Part shown: positions 8,354-15,702 of the stretch, one piece after another
How the letters are laid out: every line of letters begins with the position of its first letter
Numbering within the stretch: the stretch's first letter is position 1
From: Cellulomonas phragmiteti
Lineage (GTDB): Bacteria > Actinomycetota > Actinomycetes > Actinomycetales > Cellulomonadaceae
NCBI RefSeq assembly: GCF_016862775.1
Contig: NZ_BONP01000004.1
Coordinates: forward strand, 1 to 64,000
Direction of reading: 5' to 3'
DNA length: 64,000 bases
The notes under the pieces: generated by a model
Databases searched by the model: none
What the model saw: the letters and a program-made list of their open reading frames with translations, nothing else
Told to the model about the DNA's origin: nothing
Program-made: the position numbers and the translations under genes

Positions 8354-8752
8354 TCAGTCCGACGCCACCAGCTCGACCTCGAACCCGTCGGCGTCCTCGA
8401 GGTACGCCGCGTAGTGGTCGGGGCCGCCCGCGTGGGGGTGCCGGTCGGGGAACAGCAGCGTCCACCCGCGCTCCTGCGCGGCGGCCGTCAGCGCGTCGAC
8501 GTCCGCACGCGTCCCGGCGTGGAGGGCGACGTGGTTGAGGCCCGGGCGGCGGCGCTCGTGCGGCCCGTCGGCGACGTCCGGGCCCGACTCCAGGACCACG
8601 TAGGTATCACCCAGCGTCCAGCTCCCGCCCGTCGCCCACGTGGCGGTCCGGGTGTGGCCGAGCTGCTCCAGGAGCCAGCCGAGCGTCCCGGCGGCGCGGT
8701 CGAGGTCCGGCACCCACAGCTCGAGGTGGTGGAGGTGCCCGCGGGTCGGCAC
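8354..8752 (-). CDS. VOC/glyoxalase-family protein
   Basis: A 132-aa protein with the VOC fold: HLHHLELWVPDLDRAAGTLGWLLEQLG, LNHVALHAGTRADVD and YAAYLEDADGFEVELV. The His residues of HHLEL and NHVAL and the Glu of VELV are the usual metal-ligand positions. The start is GTG 8752, only 4 nt beyond the stop of the preceding gene, which implies translational coupling. Substrate unknown. Confidence 0.82.
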   Translation of the reverse strand: MPTRGHLHHLELWVPDLDRAAGTLGWLLEQLGHTRTATWATGGSWTLGDTYVVLESGPDVADGPHERRRPGLNHVALHAGTRADVDALTAAAQERGWTLLFPDRHPHAGGPDHYAAYLEDADGFEVELVASD

Positions 8753-8756
8753 GGGC

Positions 8757-9254
8757 TCAGCCGGCCAGGGCTGTCCAGCGCAGGTGCACGTCCAGCGGCA
8801 GCCCGTCCTCGGTGTCCCCGTCGTCGACCGGCTGCCCCGGCACGGCGCGGCGCATCGCGTCGGGGACCGGCCGGGCGACGGGTGCGCCGTAGTCGTCGGT
8901 CCAGTCGATCTCGTCGTCGTCCGTCGGGTCGAACGCGATGCCGTGGTCCGCCCAGAAGCCCGCCGCGTACCGCTCCTCGATGGTCCGCAGCAGCTCCCAC
9001 GTGGGGCGCTCGTCGTCCGTCGTCTCGTCGGCCGACGCGTAGCGGGAGTAGTAGCAGGCGCCGAGGATCCAGTACGCGGCCAGCGCGGTCGCGCGGTCCG
9101 TCGTCGGGTCGTCGAGCACGAACCGGATCGTCGCGTCGCCGCTGTCGTAGCTGGTCCGCCGGACGAACGTGTGCCGCTGCTGCGGCGTCGCGGACTGCAG
9201 GAAGTCCCGCAGGAACTGCTCGGCGGCGTCGGGCTCCGGGGTCGGCGTGCTCAC
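8757..9254 (-). CDS. DUF4274-like protein
   Basis: A 165-aa acidic soluble protein. The central part (FVRRTSYDSGDATIRFVLDDP, then ATALAAYWILGACYYSRY) resembles DUF4274, a domain of unknown function. TAGCCT lies 7 nt before GTG 9254, so the transcript is probably leaderless. It is the first gene of a two-gene unit with the VOC protein. No catalytic motif is visible. Confidence 0.6.
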   Translation of the reverse strand: MSTPTPEPDAAEQFLRDFLQSATPQQRHTFVRRTSYDSGDATIRFVLDDPTTDRATALAAYWILGACYYSRYASADETTDDERPTWELLRTIEERYAAGFWADHGIAFDPTDDDEIDWTDDYGAPVARPVPDAMRRAVPGQPVDDGDTEDGLPLDVHLRWTALAG

Positions 9255-9322
9255 CTCGCGAGGCTAACCCCGCCGCCCCCGCGCCGACGAGCCGCGCCCG
9301 CGCCGTCGGGCCGGGCGGGCGC

Positions 9323-9369
9323 GATCGTGTGGGGTTGCCGTCGTCTCGCGACGGCACCCCCACACGATC
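9323..9369. terminator. Long hairpin terminator
   Basis: Arms of about 20 bp: GATCGTGTGGGG plus GCCGTCG pair with CGACGGC plus CCCCACACGATC around a 5-nt loop, with a single bulged position. It lies just past the end of the thioredoxin-fold gene (9397) and before the start region of the DUF4274-like gene, so it separates the two minus-strand units. Confidence 0.8.
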
Positions 9370-9396
9370 AGTCCGGGGGTGGCGGCGGGTCGGGGG

Positions 9397-10221
9397 TCAG
9401 GGGGTGGCCGCGCGGAGGGCGGCCAGCACCGTGAGGGCGGCCAGTGCCGTGAGTGCGGCTGCCGCCACCGGGCCGCGGCGGTCCGGCGTCAGGCGCGTCA
9501 GGACGGACCCCGCCCGGGCGAGCAGCGCGAGCGGTGCGGCGGCCCGCCAGACGTCGCGCTCGGCCTTGGCACCCGCGCGTCGCACGACGTCGGGCAGGTG
9601 GCCGACCGCCGCCAGGAGCGGCGCGACCGTCCGGCTGCGTCGGGTCCGGGCAGCGCGACCGGCGAGGACGTCGTCGAGTGCCGCGCGGACCGCGGCGGTG
9701 TCGTTGGCCCAGTGCACGCGCGCGGTGAGGGTGCCGTCGGGGCGCAGCACGTGGGCGGAGTTGGGCTTGGTGCCCAGCGCGCGGTGCAGGGTGCCGTCGA
9801 GGTCGTCGACGGCGACCTCGTAGCCGACGTGCAGGTCGTCGCGCATCGCGGCGGCGTGGGCCGTCTTCTCCTCGAGGGTGCGCGGCTGGCGCAGCAGCTC
9901 GCCGGGGTGCGCCTCGCGGGTCTGGACGAGGACGAAGCGCACGCGGTCGCCGTACCGCGCGTGCAGGTCGTTCAGCGGCGGCAGGGCGCTGCGCGTCACG
10001 GGGCAGGTCTGCGACCCCACGACGAGCAGCACGGGCCGGTCGCCGAGCGCGGTGCTGGTGAACCGGCCGCCGTCGAGGGTGGGCAGGTCGAAGGCGGGAA
10101 CGGGGTCGCCGGGTGCCGGGTCGGACGCGCGGTAGCGCATGTCGGCGACGACGTCGCGGGTCCGCAGGTCGTCGAAGCGGTAGCCGGCCGGTGCGGGCCG
10201 GGTGCGCAGCAGGGGGGTCAT
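9397..10221 (-). CDS. Thioredoxin-fold (peroxiredoxin/deiodinase-like) protein with C-terminal membrane segment
   Basis: A 274-aa protein. Residues about 38-165 have the AhpC/TSA-deiodinase-like thioredoxin fold: GDPVPAFDLPTLDG, then PVLLVVGSQTCPVTRSALPP, where C73 in TCPVT is the candidate redox Cys. The remainder is Arg/Ala-rich, with a hydrophobic segment at about 245-270 (VAAAALTALAALTVLAAL) that may anchor it in the membrane. A TetR operator lies 19 bp upstream of the ATG, so the adjacent TetR probably controls it. The reaction is unknown; a reductase or peroxidase role is inference. Confidence 0.68.
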   Translation of the reverse strand: MTPLLRTRPAPAGYRFDDLRTRDVVADMRYRASDPAPGDPVPAFDLPTLDGGRFTSTALGDRPVLLVVGSQTCPVTRSALPPLNDLHARYGDRVRFVLVQTREAHPGELLRQPRTLEEKTAHAAAMRDDLHVGYEVAVDDLDGTLHRALGTKPNSAHVLRPDGTLTARVHWANDTAAVRAALDDVLAGRAARTRRSRTVAPLLAAVGHLPDVVRRAGAKAERDVWRAAAPLALLARAGSVLTRLTPDRRGPVAAAALTALAALTVLAALRAATP

Positions 10222-10239
10222 GGCGGTTCCTCTCGGTTG

Positions 10240-10255
10240 TTGACCGAACGGTCAA
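10240..10255. promoter_or_regulatory. TetR operator, copy 1
   Basis: TTGACCGAACGGTCAA, 16 bp, symmetric except for the central pair. It lies 19 bp upstream of the thioredoxin-fold gene and is almost identical to the perfect palindrome at 10928-10943 upstream of the TetR gene. Confidence 0.82.
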
Positions 10256-10313
10256 GTGGGGTGGGTCGAGAACGCTCCCGGCGCGGAGCGGGGAGCTCCG
10301 GCGGGTCAGGGGG

Positions 10314-10907
10314 TCAGGCCGGCGGGGCGGGGAGCAGGCGGCGCGCGAGGAGGGGGAGCGTGTCGAGCACCGCGGGGTCGTCGTCGGCCTTGGCGAGCAC
10401 CGTGAGGCCCTGGACGCACGCGACCACGCCGCGCGCGGCGGCCGTGGGGTCCAGCGTCGGGTCGACGTCCCCGCGGGCCTGGGCGTCCCGCACGACGAGC
10501 GCCACGCGCTCGGTCCACGCCGCGAGGATCTCGGCGAGGCGGGCCCGCATCTGCGGGTCCTGCGCCGACACCTCCGACGCGAGGTTCCCCAGCGGGCACC
10601 CCGGCACCGCGCCGAACCGCTCGCGCATCGCACGCATCATCGCGCGGTACGCCGCGAGGAAGCGGTCGAGCCGGTCCAGGGGTGGCGCCTCGGCGTCGAA
10701 CGCCTCGTCGAGCAGGCCGCGCACCAGCTCCCAGTTGCGCTCCAGGACGGCCATCCCCAGGGCCTGCTTGGAGGGGAAGAAGTGGTAGAGGCTGCCCTTG
10801 TTGACGCCGGCCGCCGCGCACACGTCGCCGACGCTGACGTCCGCGTACGTCGCGGCGTGCACGAGGTCGCGCGTCACGTCGACGAGGCGGGCGCGGGTGT
10901 CGGTCAC
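10314..10907 (-). CDS. TetR-family repressor
   Basis: A 197-aa protein with the TetR HTH at about 5-50 (VSVGDVCAAAGVNKGSLYHFFPSKQALG) and a C-terminal domain containing GCPLGNLASEVS, typical of the AcrR/TetR_C_LfrR-like group that senses electrophiles or drugs. It starts at GTG 10907, 7 nt after TAGGTT. A perfect operator at 10928-10943 lies in its promoter, and a second copy precedes the downstream gene, so it should control itself and the thioredoxin-fold protein. Confidence 0.9.
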   Translation of the reverse strand: MTDTRARLVDVTRDLVHAATYADVSVGDVCAAAGVNKGSLYHFFPSKQALGMAVLERNWELVRGLLDEAFDAEAPPLDRLDRFLAAYRAMMRAMRERFGAVPGCPLGNLASEVSAQDPQMRARLAEILAAWTERVALVVRDAQARGDVDPTLDPTAAARGVVACVQGLTVLAKADDDPAVLDTLPLLARRLLPAPPA

Positions 10908-10923
10908 GGCCCCAACCTACGGA

Positions 10924-12204
10924 CTAGTTGACCGATCGGTCAACGGATGCGCCGGTCCGTCTCCGGCCCAGCCGCAGGACGACCCCCACCGCGAGCACCG
11001 CGAGCCCGGTCAGCACGGCCGCCACCGGCAGGGTCGCCAGCAGCACGACGCAGCCGACGACCCCGACGCCCTGCAGCGCGCGCGGGAAGCGGCGGTGCTC
11101 CCCGGTCTGCGTCCACGCGGCGAGGTTCGCGACCAGGTAGTACAGCAGGACGCCGAACGACGAGAACCCGATCGCCCCGCGCAGGTCCACGGTCAGCACC
11201 AGCACGCCGACCACCACCGCCAGGGCGACCTCCGCGTGGTGCGGGACCTGGTACCGGGGGTGCACGGCCGCGAGCCAGCGCGGCAGGTCGCCCTCGCGCG
11301 CCATCGCGAGCCCGGTGCGCCCCACGCCCGCGACGAGCGCCAGCAGCGCGCCCAGCGCCGCCGCGGCCGCACCGACCCGGACGACGGGGCCCGCCCACGA
11401 CCAGGTGCTCGCGTCGACCACGGCCGCCAGCGGGGTGGGCGTCGCGGCGGTCCCGTCGGGCCCGAGCACGGCCAGGACCGTGACCGCCACCACCGCGTAC
11501 ACGACCACCGTGATCCCCAGGGCGAGCTGGATCGCGCGGGGGATGGTGCGTCGCGGGTCGCGGACCTCCTCGCCCAGCGTCGCGATGCGCGCGTAGCCCG
11601 CGAACGCGAAGAACAGCAGGCCGGCGGACTGCAGGACGCCGTACCACCCGAGGGCGCCGGCGTCCCCGGCGCCCGGGCCGACGCGCGCCCAGCGCGGCTC
11701 GCCGCCCGTCAGGCCCGCCAGGACCACGACCACGAGCGCGAGCAGCACGACGACGACGATGATGCGGGTCAGCCGGGCCGTGCGCGTGATGCCCCGGTAG
11801 TTGACGGCCGCGAGCGCCGCCACCGCGAGCACCGCGACGGGGCGCTCCCACCCCGGCGGGGCGGCGTACGCGCCGAACGTCAGCGCCATCGCCGCGCAGC
11901 TGGCGGTCTTGCCGATGACGAAGCCCCAGCCGGCGAGGTACCCCCACCACGGCCCGAGGCGCTCGCGCCCGTAGACGTACGTGCCGCCCGACGTCGGGTA
12001 CTGCGCCGCGAGCTGGGCGGACGCGGTGGCGTTGGCGTAGGCGACGACCGCGGCGAGGGCCAGCCCCACGAGCAGGCCGGCACCCGCCGCCTGCGCGGCG
12101 GGCGCGAACGCCGCGAACACACCGGCGCCGATCATCGACCCCAGGCCGATGACGACGGCGTCGCGCGTGCCGAGGTGTCGCGCCAGCGCACCCTGCCCGG
12201 TCAC
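10924..12204 (-). CDS. APC-family amino acid/amine permease
   Basis: A 426-aa membrane transporter with about 11-12 helices. The first helix contains IGLGSMIGAGVF, the APC substrate-binding motif, and LLFFAFAGYARIATLGEEVRDPRRTIPRAI is the typical mid-region. It starts with GTG 12204 overlapping the previous stop by 4 bp (GTGA), so it is coupled to the glycosyltransferase gene. Its last codons and TAG overlap the TetR operator at 10928-10943. Substrate unknown. Confidence 0.87.
   Translation of the reverse strand: MTGQGALARHLGTRDAVVIGLGSMIGAGVFAAFAPAAQAAGAGLLVGLALAAVVAYANATASAQLAAQYPTSGGTYVYGRERLGPWWGYLAGWGFVIGKTASCAAMALTFGAYAAPPGWERPVAVLAVAALAAVNYRGITRTARLTRIIVVVVLLALVVVVLAGLTGGEPRWARVGPGAGDAGALGWYGVLQSAGLLFFAFAGYARIATLGEEVRDPRRTIPRAIQLALGITVVVYAVVAVTVLAVLGPDGTAATPTPLAAVVDASTWSWAGPVVRVGAAAAALGALLALVAGVGRTGLAMAREGDLPRWLAAVHPRYQVPHHAEVALAVVVGVLVLTVDLRGAIGFSSFGVLLYYLVANLAAWTQTGEHRRFPRALQGVGVVGCVVLLATLPVAAVLTGLAVLAVGVVLRLGRRRTGASVDRSVN
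10928..10943. promoter_or_regulatory. TetR operator, copy 2 (inside permease 3' end)
   Basis: TTGACCGATCGGTCAA is a perfect 16-bp palindrome. It lies 21 bp upstream of the TetR start and also encodes the final residues (VDRSVN) of the APC permease gene, which is read in the same direction. The repressor could therefore act both as autorepressor and as a roadblock at the end of the permease transcript. Confidence 0.87.
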
Positions 12205-13304
12205 TGCTCGCTCAACCGCTCGCTCACCCGACCGCCCACCGTCCCTGCTCGTCCGACCCGACGCCCCGGCACATCGTGCCCCATCCGCGCGGCGTGCTCC
12301 TCGACCACACGTGCGAACAGCTGCTCGTAGTCCGCGACCATGCGCCCGGCCGCGAACCTCGCCCGGGCCTCCCGGCGGCAGGCCGTGCGGTCGAGCCCGG
12401 CGGCGGCGGCCACGGCGGTGACCGCACCGGGCACGTCGTCGACCAGGAACCCCGTCAGGCCCGGCGTCACGAGCTCGGCCATCGACCCGCGCGGGTACGC
12501 GATCACGGGCGTCCCGGCGGCCATCGACTCCACGACCGACAGGCCGAACGGCTCGTCGAAGTCGATGAGGTGCAGCAGCGCGACGGCCCCGCCCAGCAGC
12601 CGGTCCCGCTGCGCCGGGCCCACGGGCCCGACGTACCGCACGCGGTCGCCGTCGACGTGCGGCAGGACCTCCCGGCGGTGGTACACCTCGTCGTGGACGA
12701 CGCCGGCGACGACCAGCGGCAGGCCCGCCCGGCGTGCGACCTCGATCGCGGTGGCCGTGCCCTTGTCCGGGTGGATGCGCCCCAGGAACAGCAGGTAGCC
12801 GCCGTCACCGGCCCCCGGGGAGAACGCGTCGACGTCGATGCCGTGGTGGATCGTGGCGGCGTACGTCAGGTCGGGGTGCCGGTCGGCGTCGCTGATCGCG
12901 ACGTGGTGCGTGACGTCGTCGTACGCCCGGTACACGGGCAGGATCCGCTCGGAGGAGAAGCCGTGGACCGTCGTCACGACGGGCGTGCTCACGAGCCGGC
13001 TGAACACCAGGGGGAGGAAGTCGAACTGGTTGCTGATGACGTCGAACTGCCCGGCGCGCTCGAAGCACGCGGCGATGTGCAGGGCCTCGCACACCTTCGC
13101 GTCGACCGTCGGGTCCTCCTCGTACCCCGCGGGCGCCTCGGCGTGCAGGTGCGCGGTGGTCAGGGAGTCCGCCGTGGCGAACAGCGTCACGTCGTGCCCG
13201 CGGGCGACCAGCCCCTCGGCGAGCGTCGAGGCGACCTGCTCCCACGGCCCGTAGCCACGCGGGGGCACGCGATGGGCGATCGAGGCGAGCACGGCGACTC
13301 TGAC
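12201..13304 (-). CDS. GT4-family glycosyltransferase (start codon unclear)
   Basis: A retaining GT-B glycosyltransferase, 367 aa if read from 13304. The N-terminal Rossmann part shows GYGPWEQVASTLAEGLVARGHDVTLFATADS. The C-terminal donor-binding part shows LLFLGRIHPDKG and EPFGLSVVESMAAGTPVIA, the E-x7-E motif of GT4. AGGAGG (13310-13315) lies 5 nt before the codon where the protein should start, but that codon is GTC. The next in-frame GTG (13292) is 17 nt from the Shine-Dalgarno. Either a non-standard start, a recent mutation or a base error is present. It is the first gene of a unit that continues into the APC permease and is divergent from the second glycosyltransferase. Confidence 0.82.
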   Translation of the reverse strand, partial: VRVAVLASIAHRVPPRGYGPWEQVASTLAEGLVARGHDVTLFATADSLTTAHLHAEAPAGYEEDPTVDAKVCEALHIAACFERAGQFDVISNQFDFLPLVFSRLVSTPVVTTVHGFSSERILPVYRAYDDVTHHVAISDADRHPDLTYAATIHHGIDVDAFSPGAGDGGYLLFLGRIHPDKGTATAIEVARRAGLPLVVAGVVHDEVYHRREVLPHVDGDRVRYVGPVGPAQRDRLLGGAVALLHLIDFDEPFGLSVVESMAAGTPVIAYPRGSMAELVTPGLTGFLVDDVPGAVTAVAAAAGLDRTACRREARARFAAGRMVADYEQLFARVVEEHAARMGHDVPGRRVGRAGTVGGRVSERLSEQ

Positions 13305-13324
13305 GGCGGCCTCCTGGGGTCGGA

Positions 13325-13360
13325 CCGAGCGTACGCCCGTCGCGGGGGGCGTACGCTCGG
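13325..13360. promoter_or_regulatory. 36-bp inverted repeat forming a symmetric divergent promoter
   Basis: Perfect 14-bp arms (CCGAGCGTACGCCC / GGGCGTACGCTCGG) with an 8-bp spacer. Each arm carries TACGCT in the outward direction, which fits a -10 hexamer on both strands: 13352-13357 for the plus genes and 13328-13333 for the minus genes. The palindrome could be both the operator and the two core promoters of the glycan cluster. The stretch 13361-13478 is then the 5' leader of the plus-strand operon. Confidence 0.65.
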
Positions 13361-13478
13361 CCTGTCTCGTCGAGCCTCGGCCGACGACCGGCGCCGTCAC
13401 GGCGCCCTCGGGGATGCGGCCCCACACCGTGGACGGCAGCACCCTCGCTGCGCGAAGCGCCACGGAAGAAGCCCCCGG

Positions 13479-14609
13479 ATGAGTGCCCGTCTCGGCATGC
13501 TGTCGACCTATCCCTCCACCCCGTGCGGCATCGCCACGTTCAGCGCGGCCCTCGTGGCGCACCTGCGCCAGGCGGGCGCCGACGTGGGCGTCGTGCGACT
13601 CGTGGACGCGCCGCTCGACCGCACCGCGCCGGTCGTGCACGAGTGGGTCACCGGTGCGCTGCACGGCGCGCGCGACGCCGCCGCGGCGCTCGACGGGTAC
13701 GACGTCGCCGTCCTGCAGCACGAGTACGGGATCTACGGCGGCCCCGACGGGCAGGACGTCCTCGACCTCGTCGCGCAGGTGCACGTACCGGTCGTCACCG
13801 TGCTGCACACGGTCCTGACCCGCCCGACACCGAACCAGCACCGCGTGCTGGCCGGCCTCGTCGCCGCGTCCGCGGCGCTCGTCACGATGACCACGACGGC
13901 CCGCGACCGGCTCGTCGCGGGGTGGGGGGTCGACCCGGACCGCGTCGTGGTGATCCCGCACGGTGCCGTGGACAACCGCACCGCGGCCGCGCCGTCGCCG
14001 GCGCCGGACGGCCCGCGCACCGTGCTGACGTGGGGTCTGCTCTCCGAGGGCAAGGGCATCGAGTGGGCGCTCCTCGCGCTCGCCGAGCTGCGCGCGCGCC
14101 TCCCGCTGCCGACCTACCGCGTCGTGGGGCAGACCCACCCGCGCGTGCTCGAGCGCGAGGGTGAGGCGTACCGGGACCGGCTCGTGGCGCTCACGCACGA
14201 GCACGGCCTGACGGACACCGTGCAGTTCGACGCGCGCTACCTGTCCGGCCCCGACCTGCGGGCGGTGGTCCGTGCCGCCGACGTCGTGCTGCTCCCGTAC
14301 GACTCCCGCGAGCAGGTCACCTCCGGGGTGCTCACCGAGGCCGTCGCCGCCGGGCGGCCGGTGGTCTCGACGCGGTTCCCGCACGCCGTCGAGCTGCTCG
14401 CCGGCGGTGCCGGACTGCTGGTGCCGCAACGCGACCCGTCCGCGATCGCGGCCGCCCTGGAACGCGTGCTGACGGTCCCGGGGGTGGCGGAGACGATGGG
14501 CGCGACCGCCCGCGGCCTGGCCGACGCGCTGCTGTGGCCCGACGTCGCCCGGCGGTACCTCGAGCTGTCGGCGAGCGTGCGGCGCGTCGTCCTGCGTCCG
14601 GCCGTCTGA
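13479..14609 (+). CDS. GT4-type glycosyltransferase
   Basis: A 376-aa GT-B glycosyltransferase. The acceptor domain begins MSARLGMLSTYPSTPCGIATFSAALVAHL and includes VAVLQHEYGIYGG. The donor domain has VLTWGLLSEGKGIEWALLAL and DVVLLPYDSREQVTSGVLTEAVAAGRPVVS. Such proteins transfer sugars from nucleotide donors, often mannose or glucose. It is the first gene of a three-gene operon with 14609 and 15658. Its stop TGA overlaps the next ATG by one base. GGAAGAAG lies upstream of the ATG. Confidence 0.87.
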   Translation: MSARLGMLSTYPSTPCGIATFSAALVAHLRQAGADVGVVRLVDAPLDRTAPVVHEWVTGALHGARDAAAALDGYDVAVLQHEYGIYGGPDGQDVLDLVAQVHVPVVTVLHTVLTRPTPNQHRVLAGLVAASAALVTMTTTARDRLVAGWGVDPDRVVVIPHGAVDNRTAAAPSPAPDGPRTVLTWGLLSEGKGIEWALLALAELRARLPLPTYRVVGQTHPRVLEREGEAYRDRLVALTHEHGLTDTVQFDARYLSGPDLRAVVRAADVVLLPYDSREQVTSGVLTEAVAAGRPVVSTRFPHAVELLAGGAGLLVPQRDPSAIAAALERVLTVPGVAETMGATARGLADALLWPDVARRYLELSASVRRVVLRPAV

Positions 14610-15661
14610 TGGGCGCGACCACCCTGCGCGACGCGCAGCGGCTCCCGCGGCTGGACCACCTGCGGCGGCTCGCCACGCCCACGGGCCTGTACGAGCACGC
14701 GCTGGGCAGCGAGCCCCGCGTCGAGCACGGCATGTGCGTGGACGACGTGGCGCGTGCGCTCGTCGTGACCGCGCGGTTCCCGTCCACCGACACGCAGGCC
14801 GCGGACCTGGCCGCCACGTGCCTGCGGTTCGTGCGCGCCGCGCAGCACCCCGACGGGCGGCTGCACAACCGCCGGACCCCGGCCGGTGCGTGGCTCGACA
14901 CGCCGTCGACCGACGACCACTGGGGCCGGGCGGTGTGGGCGCTGGCCCTCGCGGCCGTCGAGCTGCCCGCCGGGCCCGCCACGCGCGGCGCGCTCCGCGG
15001 CGCGACGCTGGCCATGGCCGCGCGCTCGCCCCACACCCGCGCGACCGCGTACGCCGCCCTCGGTGCCGCGGCGCTGCTGCGGCGCGACGCCCGGCACGGC
15101 CCGGCGCGCCGGCTGCTCGGCGACGCCCGGGTGAGCCTGCCGCGGGCCGGCGCCGACCCGCGGTGGCCGTGGCCCGAGCCGCGCCTGACGTACGCGAACG
15201 CCGTGCTGCCGGAGGCGATGATCGCGATCGGAGACGCGCTCCGCGACGACGACCTGCTGGCGCAGGGGGTGCTGCTGCTGGACTGGCTGGTCGGGGAGCA
15301 GACCGTCGACGGGCGGCTGTCGGTCGTGCCCGTGGCCGGCCGCGGGCCGGGCGACGAACGCCCCGGGTTCGACCAGCAGCCCGTCGAGGTCGCGGCGATC
15401 GCCGAGGCCGCCGCGACGGCGCTGCGGGGCACCGGCGAGGTGCGGTGGATCGCGGTGCTCGAGCGCTGCGTCGCCTGGTTCGAGGGCGCGAACGACGCGG
15501 GCGTGCCGGTGAGGGACGCGGCGACCGGGGCCGGGTTCGACGGCCTGGAGCGTGGCGGTGTCAACCTCAACCAGGGTGCGGAGTCGACCCTGGCGTGGCT
15601 GGCGTGCGCGCAGCTGCTCGCCGCGGCCGTCGCGGACCCGGCACGACCGGGCCGCACGTGA
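14609..15661 (+). CDS. Putative (alpha/alpha)-barrel glycosidase-like protein
   Basis: A 350-aa soluble protein with repeated helical hairpins (FVRAAQHPDGRLHN, DDHWGRAVWALALAA, YANAVLPEAMIAIGDAL, NLNQGAESTLAWLA). This pattern fits an (alpha/alpha)6-type fold like that of glycosidases, lyases or epimerases. VEHGMCVDDVARALVV near the start and FDQQPVEVAAIAEAA near residue 255 look like conserved blocks. No catalytic pair can be assigned with certainty. It lies between a glycosyltransferase and a GH130 enzyme with 1- and 4-bp overlaps, so it should work on the same glycan. Confidence 0.62.
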   Translation: MGATTLRDAQRLPRLDHLRRLATPTGLYEHALGSEPRVEHGMCVDDVARALVVTARFPSTDTQAADLAATCLRFVRAAQHPDGRLHNRRTPAGAWLDTPSTDDHWGRAVWALALAAVELPAGPATRGALRGATLAMAARSPHTRATAYAALGAAALLRRDARHGPARRLLGDARVSLPRAGADPRWPWPEPRLTYANAVLPEAMIAIGDALRDDDLLAQGVLLLDWLVGEQTVDGRLSVVPVAGRGPGDERPGFDQQPVEVAAIAEAAATALRGTGEVRWIAVLERCVAWFEGANDAGVPVRDAATGAGFDGLERGGVNLNQGAESTLAWLACAQLLAAAVADPARPGRT

Positions 15662-15702
15662 CGGGGCCGCTCGTGACGGGTCCGCACGTGACGGGGCCGT
15701 CG
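15658..15702 (+). repeat. Three 15-bp direct repeats at the GH130 start
   Basis: Three tandem units of the form GTGACGGGnCCGnnn encode VTGPLVTGPHVTGPS. Each unit begins with an in-frame GTG, giving several possible start codons, of which the first overlaps the previous stop (GTGA). Confidence 0.75.
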
